Positions 1 through 6,067 of a stretch of 6,576 nucleotides of DNA are shown in pieces. The notes under the pieces were generated by a model. It was not told the DNA's origin. It was given only the letters and a program-made list of their open reading frames with translations, and made no database searches. The stretch comes from an uncultured Rhodanobacteraceae bacterium (GTDB lineage: Bacteria > Pseudomonadota > Gammaproteobacteria > Xanthomonadales > Rhodanobacteraceae): assembly GCA_913053815.1 (NCBI GenBank), contig CAJXGK010000106.1, positions 1 through 6,576 of the forward strand, read 5' to 3'. Positions within the stretch are counted from its first letter, which is position 1; every line of letters starts with the position of its first letter. The position numbers and the translations under genes are program-made.

Positions 1-52
1 CGGCTTGAACAACCTCAGCATGAAATGGCTCACTGTTTATAAAACACGACAC
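1..52. other. Left edge, no assignable gene; possible 3' end of a convergent plus-strand gene
   Basis: This stretch is too short to annotate with confidence. On the plus strand, the frame beginning at base 2 is open for 17 codons and meets a TAG at 53-55, exactly at the left end of the inverted-repeat element. The frame beginning at base 1 is open to a TAA at 40-42. Either could be the tail of a gene entering from the left and converging on the GGDEF-EAL gene. The predicted tail of the first frame (GLNNLSMKWLTVYKTRH) matches no family I recognise. Nothing else is visible here. Confidence 0.15.
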
Positions 53-72
53 TAGGAACCTGTCGGACTTGG
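53..72 (+). repeat. Left terminal inverted repeat of the MITE-like element
   Basis: This arm reads TAGGAACCTGTCGGACTTGG on the plus strand. It matches the reverse complement of 199-218 at every position except one (A here at base 58, G in the other arm). The next base outward (C52 against T) does not match, so the repeat stops at the TA. Confidence 0.8.
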
Positions 73-198
73 GGAATCGTAGCGAGGCGGCTGAAAAATC
101 GAAGGCAGTTTTTTGATATTTTGAGGCGAATAATGGTTCTATTTAACGATAAAGAGCGAAAAAATAGACCGATTTTCCACTGCCGCAGTCGATTTTTT

Positions 199-218
199 CC
201 AAGTCCGACAGGCTCCTA
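199..218 (-). repeat. Right terminal inverted repeat of the MITE-like element
   Basis: Read on the minus strand this arm is TAGGAGCCTGTCGGACTTGG, pairing with 53-72. Its first three bases (218-216) are also the TAG stop codon of the GGDEF-EAL gene, so the repeat and the coding sequence abut with a three-base overlap. Confidence 0.8.
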
Positions 219-3200
219 AGACAGGTCTTCGATCGGCTGCGGTCGCGCAAACAGATATCCCTGCATCACTTCACATCCGTGCGCCAGTAACCAGTCACGC
301 TGTGCTTCGGTTTCCACGCCTTCGGCAATCAACCCCAAGCCCAGATTATGCGCCAGGGTGATGATCGTACTGCAAATCATGGCATCATCAGGATCGACCA
401 GCAGATCCCGTACGAAGGACTGGTCAATCTTCAATTTGTCCACGGACAGACGATGCAGATAGGCCAGACTGGAATAGCCGGTACCAAAGTCGTCGATGAC
501 AATGGAGACACCTAATTCCTTGATCTGATTGAGTACGATTTCGACCTTGTGTGGATCGATTAGCAAGGCACTTTCGGTTAATTCCAGATCAAGTAGTGCC
601 GGATCCACACCGCTGCCGGCCAGGGCGGCACTCAGGTCAAGTACCAGATCGGCATGTTTGAACTGCTGGGCGCTGACATTGACGGCTACCCGACAACCCG
701 GAGCCAGTCGTTGCAGTCGGGCATGGGTTTTGCACGCCTCAGCCAGAACCCAACGCCCCACTGGCAGAATCAGTCCGGTTTCTTCCAGCAGGGGTACCAG
801 CACCGCAGGCTGGCGCAGGCCATTCGGACCGGTTGGCCAGCGCAACAGCATCTCGGCACCTACGATTTGGCCATCTCGTCCGTTATGCACGGTCTGATAG
901 TACAGAGTCAGTTCTTGGTTTAAATCCACACCGCGCAAACGGGAATTAACCTGCAGCCGGCTATAGGCCGCACCACGTAACTCTTCGCTGTAATATATGA
1001 CCTGGTTGCGGCCCTGCTTCTTGGCTTCATACATCGCCGCATCAGCATTACGCAGTAGGGTTTCTGCATCCCGCCCATGCTCGGGCGCCAGGGCTACACC
1101 CAGACTTGGAGTCAGATGCTGGGGCATATTCTGCAATTCGATGGGTTGTCGAATCGTGGCCCGAGCGACCTTCACCACCTGCTCCAGGGTGTTACCGGCA
1201 CGTGCAACCAGGATCATAAACTCATCACCACCGAAGCGCGCGAGGGTGGCCTCATCGGGCAGATTCTCCTGCAGGCGCTTGGCCAAAAGCTGCAAGACCT
1301 CATCACCTGCGGCATGGCCAAAGGCATCGTTGATCAGCTTGAACTGATCGATATCCATTTGCACCAGAGCCAGAGGCTCGCCGGGCAGCCGCTCACGCAT
1401 ATGTCGCAACATCTCGCGGCGATTGGGCAGACCGGTCAGATCATCAGTATGTGCTTGGCGATTAAGCTGTTCTTTGCGGGCACGCTCTTCAGTAATGTCC
1501 TGCTGTACTCCAACCCAGTGGGTCAAATTACCCTCAGCATCCCGTACCGGGGAGATATATACGCGATTCCAGAACAAGGTGCCGTTCTTGCGATAGCTGC
1601 GACACTCGGCACCTGCCGACCGTTGTTCGGAATAGGCCTTGCGCAGAATATCCAGCCCCGGCTGGTCCTGGTCGTTCCGGTTGAGGAAGCGCAGATTACG
1701 ACCCAGCACTTCATGAGCCTGATAGCCGGTGAACCGGGTGAAGGCTGGGTTAACATATACCAGGGGCGAATCGTCTGCACCCGCTTTCATCAGCACAATG
1801 CCGTTGTTCGCCGCTTCCACTGCACGCTGTAGCAACCTGGCTTCGGTTTCGGCACGGTGCTGGCGAGTGATGTCCCGCATTACCACATAACAAGCCTCGG
1901 CATAAGGTCGGGTAAAGCCCAGGTTGACCCAGGTTTCGGGGGTGCTGCCCTTGATGCAGCACTCGAATGCGGTCACTGCGGCCCCCACCTCGAGATGCTC
2001 AACCAAGTTGCGCAAGGGTGCCGCATTCTGATCCTCGAACACGTCGTGGAAAAGCCGGCCTTCCAAGACTTCAAGTGAATTTACCCCAAGTAGGCGAGCC
2101 AGTGCGGCGTTGACCTGAATCATCCGTAACCCCGTGTCAAGGATGCAAAACCCATCTGCGGATAAACGGAAAAAAGCTTCACGTTCGATCTGCTCCGCTT
2201 GCAACTTGCGCTCGGCACCCAAGTCCCGCAGCAACATCTGAAACCCATCAAAATCCACCGTCCGGTACCGGGCCACGGATATCTCGCCGTCGCTGTCGTT
2301 ATCATCCAGACGATGAATGCGGCTGTTCAAGGTGAACCGGTTCTCTTCACGCAGCTCGTGGCAGGTCGCCAGGGCCGATGCCTCAAAAAACCGCCCAACC
2401 TTTTGCCCGATTAACTGCGCCACGTCACGGCTTCCCAGCAGGGCCGCGGCCGCTGGGTTGGCCAACGTGATCTGGTCTTCAGCACACAACAACAGGGGAG
2501 TGGGAAGCTGCCGTAGCAACTCACGATACATGCGCTCATGTCGTTCCAAGGCCAGGCGAGCCTGCTGCGCCACCGTAACATCGACCATTAACACCATGCG
2601 GGCATCATGACCATGGAAGCGGATGGTCTGCGCATAGATATGGCACTGCAGAACCTTGCCATCCATACAGAGCATTCCAAAAACTCCGGCATCCACATGC
2701 TCGGATGCAACGCTGGCCAGGTATTGTGCAAAACGGGGGTGCTCTTCCTCCGCCAGTAATTGCTCTGCAGTCATGGCAAGCAGGCGGGCCTCGTCATAAC
2801 CGAACAGGGTCAGACTGGCCTCATTTACTGCCAGAATGTGTAGGGTCTGTCGATCGTAGACCGCCATCGGCATGGGGTTGTGGGCAAACAGGAAGCGGTA
2901 TTGCTCGGCCTGTCGCAAAGCTTGTTCACCGGCTTGCACCAATACGGTGACGTCTCGTGAGACCCCGGTGACCAAGACTCGTTGGCCGGGAAGTTGCCGC
3001 ACCTCGCTGGATTCATCGATATGCCGGATGCTTCCGTCATGTTGCACAATACGAAACCGAAGCTCGGCTCGCTGCTGCGTACGGATCGACTCGCGGTGAA
3101 CGCGTTCTACACGCTCGCGGTCGTCTGGGTGCAGAAAACGATAAAAATCCTCGATATGGTTGTCAAAGGCATCGCGTTGGATGCCAACCATTTGCAAAAG

Positions 3201-3569
3201 CTCATCCGACCAGATTAAGCGGTCCTCATCTGGATGATATTCCCAATAGCCCATCCCTGAGACCCGTTGCATCTCACGTAAACGCTGTTCCTCATGCTCC
3301 GTATCACGCAGGATACCGGCACGAACCCGGGCTTCACGCCCCTGCGCCAGAACAAGACCGGCCAGCGCCATAGCCAAACCACCCAAAAGCCAAGGCAACA
3401 GCAGCATGGGCCGAATCTGCATACCCAGCCAACTCTCTCCAAAATAGGCCAAATCGACGAGCCAGAGAACTGGGATCAAGCTCACCAACAATGCCCAGCG
3501 CATACCACGCACCCACGCGGTGGATCCGCTTTGAAGCCCGCCTTCTGGCCTCATCGACTTCCTGGACAT
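216..3569 (-). CDS. Membrane-anchored multi-PAS GGDEF-EAL cyclic di-GMP protein
   Basis: Predicted dual-domain cyclic di-GMP enzyme of 1117 residues: GGDEF domains join two GTP, EAL domains hydrolyse cyclic di-GMP. Two membrane helices (about 23-43 and 54-75) are joined by a roughly ten-residue loop, so nearly all the protein is cytoplasmic. Five PAS domains follow at about 101-208, 222-333, 345-452, 462-570 and 576-695; the fifth is LOV-like but has Leu626 in place of the photoactive Cys. The GGDEF domain (about 700-865) has an intact GGDEF at 780-784 and Asp739, but the inhibitory-site RxxD is replaced by PDEA (771-774). The EAL domain (about 870-1112) reads EML at 906-908 and keeps Asn964, Glu996, Asp1026-Asp1027, Lys1047, Glu1083 and Gln1103. 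Both activities look possible; which dominates cannot be read from sequence. The ATG at 3569 has an upstream AGGAG (3581-3585, 11-base spacing). The TAG stop lies in the right repeat of the adjoining MITE-like element. Confidence 0.93.
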   Translation of the reverse strand: MSRKSMRPEGGLQSGSTAWVRGMRWALLVSLIPVLWLVDLAYFGESWLGMQIRPMLLLPWLLGGLAMALAGLVLAQGREARVRAGILRDTEHEEQRLREMQRVSGMGYWEYHPDEDRLIWSDELLQMVGIQRDAFDNHIEDFYRFLHPDDRERVERVHRESIRTQQRAELRFRIVQHDGSIRHIDESSEVRQLPGQRVLVTGVSRDVTVLVQAGEQALRQAEQYRFLFAHNPMPMAVYDRQTLHILAVNEASLTLFGYDEARLLAMTAEQLLAEEEHPRFAQYLASVASEHVDAGVFGMLCMDGKVLQCHIYAQTIRFHGHDARMVLMVDVTVAQQARLALERHERMYRELLRQLPTPLLLCAEDQITLANPAAAALLGSRDVAQLIGQKVGRFFEASALATCHELREENRFTLNSRIHRLDDNDSDGEISVARYRTVDFDGFQMLLRDLGAERKLQAEQIEREAFFRLSADGFCILDTGLRMIQVNAALARLLGVNSLEVLEGRLFHDVFEDQNAAPLRNLVEHLEVGAAVTAFECCIKGSTPETWVNLGFTRPYAEACYVVMRDITRQHRAETEARLLQRAVEAANNGIVLMKAGADDSPLVYVNPAFTRFTGYQAHEVLGRNLRFLNRNDQDQPGLDILRKAYSEQRSAGAECRSYRKNGTLFWNRVYISPVRDAEGNLTHWVGVQQDITEERARKEQLNRQAHTDDLTGLPNRREMLRHMRERLPGEPLALVQMDIDQFKLINDAFGHAAGDEVLQLLAKRLQENLPDEATLARFGGDEFMILVARAGNTLEQVVKVARATIRQPIELQNMPQHLTPSLGVALAPEHGRDAETLLRNADAAMYEAKKQGRNQVIYYSEELRGAAYSRLQVNSRLRGVDLNQELTLYYQTVHNGRDGQIVGAEMLLRWPTGPNGLRQPAVLVPLLEETGLILPVGRWVLAEACKTHARLQRLAPGCRVAVNVSAQQFKHADLVLDLSAALAGSGVDPALLDLELTESALLIDPHKVEIVLNQIKELGVSIVIDDFGTGYSSLAYLHRLSVDKLKIDQSFVRDLLVDPDDAMICSTIITLAHNLGLGLIAEGVETEAQRDWLLAHGCEVMQGYLFARPQPIEDLS

Positions 3570-3662
3570 CGGTCCGCCCTCTCCTTTGTGGCGACGATGA
3601 ATGGTCTTACCAGATCATCCAGTCATACATTGCAGTGTATCGTCTATTCCTAATCGTGCCAG
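3570..3662 (-). promoter_or_regulatory. Leader region of the GGDEF-EAL gene with RBS and a 16-base palindrome
   Basis: This 93-base gap lies between the DUF2784 stop and the GGDEF-EAL start. It contains a purine-rich ribosome-binding stretch (AAAGGAGAGGG on the minus strand, 3577-3587) and a 16-base near-palindrome at 3625-3640, where seven of eight base pairs match around a central TGCA. The dyad could be an operator for a dimeric regulator or a weak RNA hairpin. No U-run follows it on the minus strand, so it is not a standard intrinsic terminator. I could not pick a convincing -35/-10 pair. Confidence 0.35.
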
Positions 3663-4067
3663 TCAGCGGTGCCAGCGTGGCGGAACCTGGTACCAGAGCC
3701 ATAGCACATACCCCCATACCAGTACGTAAAGCGTAGCGAAGAACGCAATCGGCAATGGCCAAAACAACAAATGGTTGATCCAGCCTTGAATCAGCGGTTG
3801 ATGGCGGGGTTGTAGTCCCGCCAGACCCAGCCAATGATCTTGCCACAAGGTCAAGAAGCAGGCCCGTCCAAGTAGTGCCTGCAACGCCACGATGCTGAGT
3901 GCAACCAGGTGAGCAAGACGCCAAAATGGTCTACGAACCCATTTCCAACCACGCCAAGCTCCCCACGGAATCAATACCAGACCTAGTACATTGAAGGCAA
4001 TGATCACGCCATGCACAGCCAGGATGACATCGGCAAAAAAAACCGCCATGGATGGGGAAACAGGCAT
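3663..4067 (-). CDS. DUF2784 family small integral membrane protein
   Basis: A very hydrophobic protein of 134 residues that I recognise as the DUF2784 family, whose function is not established. Hydrophobic segments lie at about 7-33, 50-74 and 102-126, with a basic stretch between the first two (WKWVRRPFWR, 41-50). Family-like features are the HLVALSIVALQALLGRACFLT segment around 53-73, a Trp-rich region to about 80, and a C-terminal segment ending in VPPRW (128-132). Length is normal for the family (roughly 120-135). Two adjacent ATGs occur (4070 and 4067). The second is preferred because GAGGTG at 4075-4080 is seven bases upstream of it but only four from the first. It lies downstream of zapE on the same strand with a gap of about 115 bases, so co-transcription is possible but unproven. 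Nothing here shows its role; the inner membrane is its likely location. Confidence 0.82.
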   Translation of the reverse strand: MPVSPSMAVFFADVILAVHGVIIAFNVLGLVLIPWGAWRGWKWVRRPFWRLAHLVALSIVALQALLGRACFLTLWQDHWLGLAGLQPRHQPLIQGWINHLLFWPLPIAFFATLYVLVWGYVLWLWYQVPPRWHR

Positions 4068-4181
4068 CATTCAGCACCTCAAATCCAGCCTCCCAAAAAC
4101 CAGTCATTCACGCATTTGTGAAGGTCTGCACGATTATCCTCGGTTTCGCTCGGCCTGGTGTCGTCCGCAACAGCACCGGGA
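4068..4181 (-). promoter_or_regulatory. zapE to DUF2784 intergenic region with RBS and dyad
   Basis: This gap of about 114 bases contains the DUF2784 ribosome-binding site (GAGGTG, minus strand, 4075-4080). It also holds a dyad at 4107-4122 with perfect five-base arms, TTCAC and GTGAA, separated by six bases. On the minus strand a run of five T follows the dyad about nine bases later. The stem is short and A+T-containing, so it is a poor terminator and could equally be an operator. No clear promoter hexamers were identified. Confidence 0.3.
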
Positions 4182-5294
4182 TCAGGGACGATGTTCTTTA
4201 GCCAGATAGTCTTCACTTTGCATCTCGATCAGGCGGCTCTCGGTACGCGCAAACTGAGCCCGCAAGCGCCGACCGTCATACAGATCGATAATGGGCGTGG
4301 CTGCCGTACAAATCAGTTTCACTCGGCGATCATAGAACTCATCAACCAGACGTACAAAACGTAGCGCAGGATCTTCGCTTTCAACCGTAAACTGGGGTAC
4401 GGCGGACAGCAATACTGCGTCATAGTGCTGGGCGATCTCAATGTAGTCGGCCACCGCACGCGGCCCATCGCACAATGCCGAAAAATCAAACCAGCTCACC
4501 TGCGAGGCTTGGCCGCGACAGGGGATAGCTCGTCCAAGAACCCTCAGCTCGCTGTCTTGCTTACTGCCACCCTGGGCGAGACGGGTAAAGATCCGGCTGA
4601 GATGCTGCTCCGCTTCAACCCCCACCGGGGTTAGCCAGGTCGGTGCTTGTCGCAATGCCCGTAAACGCCAGTCGCGCTCGGAGGCCAGTTCCAGTACGGC
4701 GCAATGTTCTTGCAGCAACGCAATAGCCGGTTCGAAGCGAGCCCGTTGTAAACCATCCCGATACAGATTATCGGGGCGGGTATTGGAGGTGGTCACCAAG
4801 CTCACACCGCGATCGAACAAGCCCTGCAGCAAGCCGGCCAGAAGCATCGCGTCCCCGATGTCATTGACCAAAAACTCATCCAGGCACAGCACCCGCGCCC
4901 GCCGCGCATAGGCTGCCGCAACTTGTTCAAGGGGATCACTCATCTCGCCGAGCTGCTGCAATTCGGCACTGACCTCGGCCATGAAGCGATGAAAATGCCA
5001 GCGCTCGACCTGATCTTGGGGCAAGCTGCGTACCAGCAGGTCCATGAGAAAGGTCTTGCCGCGTCCCACCCGACCCCACAAGTACAAACCGTTTACGGCA
5101 TGCTGGATACTGTGAAATCCGCGCCACAGGCCGCGCAAACCGGTATTTGACGAGGCACTCTGCAGCTCGTGCCAAAACCTGTCCAGCTGTGGTAACAGCG
5201 CCTGTTGGGCGACATCTTCCTGCCAGTCGTGCCGGGCCGCGCCCTGCGCATAAAGTTCACTGGGCGAACACAATGCAAGCGTCGTCTCAGTCAT
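4182..5294 (-). CDS. zapE: Cell division ATPase ZapE (AFG1/LACE1-like P-loop ATPase)
   Basis: Predicted ZapE of 370 residues. The E. coli protein is a Z-ring-associated ATPase that destabilises FtsZ polymers late in constriction, and the family is homologous to yeast Afg1. The P-loop is GRVGRGKT (74-81) inside the family-typical GLYLWGRVGRGKTFLMD. Walker B is VLCLDE (135-140), followed by the conserved FLVNDIGDAMLL (141-152), TTSN (168-171) and GLQRARF (181-187). The C-terminal portion continues in the family pattern (SWFDFSALCDGPRA, 267-280; RLVDEFYDRRVKL, 315-327). Length is usual for the family. I start at the ATG at 5294. An in-frame GTG at 5342 would add 16 residues with no family character and would overlap the hydrolase gene further. 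The chosen start lies inside the last codons of the hydrolase gene and has no good Shine-Dalgarno sequence, suggesting translational coupling. All motifs appear intact, and the protein is expected to be cytoplasmic. Confidence 0.93.
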   Translation of the reverse strand: MTETTLALCSPSELYAQGAARHDWQEDVAQQALLPQLDRFWHELQSASSNTGLRGLWRGFHSIQHAVNGLYLWGRVGRGKTFLMDLLVRSLPQDQVERWHFHRFMAEVSAELQQLGEMSDPLEQVAAAYARRARVLCLDEFLVNDIGDAMLLAGLLQGLFDRGVSLVTTSNTRPDNLYRDGLQRARFEPAIALLQEHCAVLELASERDWRLRALRQAPTWLTPVGVEAEQHLSRIFTRLAQGGSKQDSELRVLGRAIPCRGQASQVSWFDFSALCDGPRAVADYIEIAQHYDAVLLSAVPQFTVESEDPALRFVRLVDEFYDRRVKLICTAATPIIDLYDGRRLRAQFARTESRLIEMQSEDYLAKEHRP

Positions 5295-6009
5295 GCGTAC
5301 GTAGAGGCGGTAGCCAGTCACGTACCGCGTGGCGCACCCCACCGCGCAAATCCATCAGGCGACGATGAAAGAAATGTCCGGTGTCAGGAATGCGTAGCAG
5401 TAGCGGCTTGTCCTCAAGTCGATCAACCAGGTCATAAACGGCCTGCGGATCGACCACCTCATCCTGCTCCCCTTGCACGATCAACCAGGGGCACCCTGGC
5501 TCAGCCAAGGCATCAAAAGGCCAGCGTGAAACCGGCGGGGCAATACTGACCAAGGCGGCGGCATCGAGCTGCCGGGCATGAGCAATGCTGACATAGCTGC
5601 CGAAGGAGAAGCCGGCCAACCATAGCGCATCGTCCGGATGCACCTGACGCACCCAGTTGGCTACTGCCGTCAGATCCGCACCTTCACCGTAGCCGTTATC
5701 GTACTCACCTTCGGAATGCCCTACACCACGAAAATTGAAGCGGACTGTATCCAGACCGCTCTCCCGCAAGGTGCGCTCAAGCATCGTCACCACCTTGTTG
5801 TGCATGGTGCCGCCATGCATCGGGTGGGGGTGACAGAGCACAGCCGTACCCATTCTAGCCAACTGGGGCTGGGATACATCAACCACCACTTCCAGCCGTC
5901 CAGCCGGGCCGGCCAGCACAAAACTGGCTGCGGTACCCGGAAAGACCGCCGGTGCAGATTGTAGCTTCGAAGAGTCAGACATGAACCGATAATACCCGCC
6001 GAATGGCAT
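5287..6009 (-). CDS. Alpha/beta hydrolase, COG2945-like
   Basis: Predicted single-domain alpha/beta hydrolase of 240 residues (231 if started at the ATG at 5982). In the shorter numbering the features are the HPHPMHGGTMHNKVV strand-loop (51-65) typical of COG2945, RFNFRGVGHSEGEYD (81-95), the nucleophile elbow GFSFG (124-128, Ser126), the probable acid Asp174 in QGEQDEVVDP, and His203 in DTGHFFH. All three triad positions are present. The substrate is unknown; the family contains esterase or thioesterase-like members with little characterised function. No signal peptide is seen, so it is probably cytoplasmic. I list the ATG at 6009 because AAGGA (6019-6023) lies nine bases upstream, whereas the ATG at 5982 has only a weak GGCGGG further off. 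However, family similarity begins only near residue 20 of the shorter form, so the start is uncertain. The stop overlaps the zapE start by eight bases. Confidence 0.88.
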   Translation of the reverse strand: MPFGGYYRFMSDSSKLQSAPAVFPGTAASFVLAGPAGRLEVVVDVSQPQLARMGTAVLCHPHPMHGGTMHNKVVTMLERTLRESGLDTVRFNFRGVGHSEGEYDNGYGEGADLTAVANWVRQVHPDDALWLAGFSFGSYVSIAHARQLDAAALVSIAPPVSRWPFDALAEPGCPWLIVQGEQDEVVDPQAVYDLVDRLEDKPLLLRIPDTGHFFHRRLMDLRGGVRHAVRDWLPPLRTHD

Positions 6010-6067
6010 TACTTGCCATCCTTCGTACAATTAATGCTCCCACCCGCTACGGAACCAGGCGTATTGG
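6010..6067 (-). promoter_or_regulatory. Short gap with the hydrolase ribosome-binding site
   Basis: These 58 bases lie between the cytochrome stop and the hydrolase ATG at 6009. GAAGGATGG (minus strand, 6016-6024) is a credible ribosome-binding site for that ATG. An in-frame TTG at 6030 has no better signal. No hairpin followed by T residues is seen after the cytochrome gene, so read-through from the cytochrome gene into the hydrolase and zapE is plausible. Confidence 0.4.

Larger units (their letters stand above)
53..218. mobile_element. MITE-like non-coding element with terminal inverted repeats
   Basis: The element is about 162 bases (55-216) plus a flanking TA at each end (53-54 and 217-218). 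Its ends are inverted copies of each other (53-72 against 199-218, 19 of 20 positions identical). The interior carries a weaker inverted relationship: AAAAATCG at 94-101 faces CGATTTTT at 190-197, with further CG-plus-T-run similarity at 170-176. It has no open reading frame of useful size. By hand count the central 70 bases (111-180) are about 31% G+C, against about 57% in a sample of neighbouring coding sequence. Terminal repeats, TA at both edges, small size and no coding content fit a miniature inverted-repeat transposable element mobilised in trans. TA duplication is known for the IS630/Tc1-mariner group, but I cannot assign the family. The alternatives are an internally deleted IS or a structured repeat acting as a transcript end. 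Confidence 0.65.

Noticed and set aside
180..198. Short hairpin ACTG-CCG-CAGT followed by a T run on the plus strand inside the element
   Set aside because: A four-base stem is too weak to call a terminator on its own. It is described as part of the element's internal structure instead.
1077..1832. Plus-strand open frame of 251 codons
   Set aside because: It lies entirely antisense to the fifth PAS and GGDEF region of the GGDEF-EAL gene, whose protein has clear family motifs. The antisense product shows no recognisable domain.
3651..3665. Perfect sigma-54 -24-like TGGCACG on the minus strand just after the DUF2784 stop
   Set aside because: The required GC-containing -12 element is absent at the proper spacing (GGAAT is found in its place), so it is not a credible sigma-54 promoter.
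4154..4180. Possible hairpin after zapE (CCCGGTG and CACCAGG arms)
   Set aside because: There is one mismatch in a seven-base stem and no T run follows on the minus strand, so it does not qualify as an intrinsic terminator.
5295..5342. Longer zapE start at GTG 5342
   Set aside because: It would add residues with no family similarity, has no ribosome-binding site, and would deepen the overlap with the hydrolase gene. The ATG at 5294 is better.
5638..5964. Plus-strand open frame of 108 codons
   Set aside because: It is antisense to the hydrolase gene, whose catalytic motifs are intact. The predicted product has no family character.
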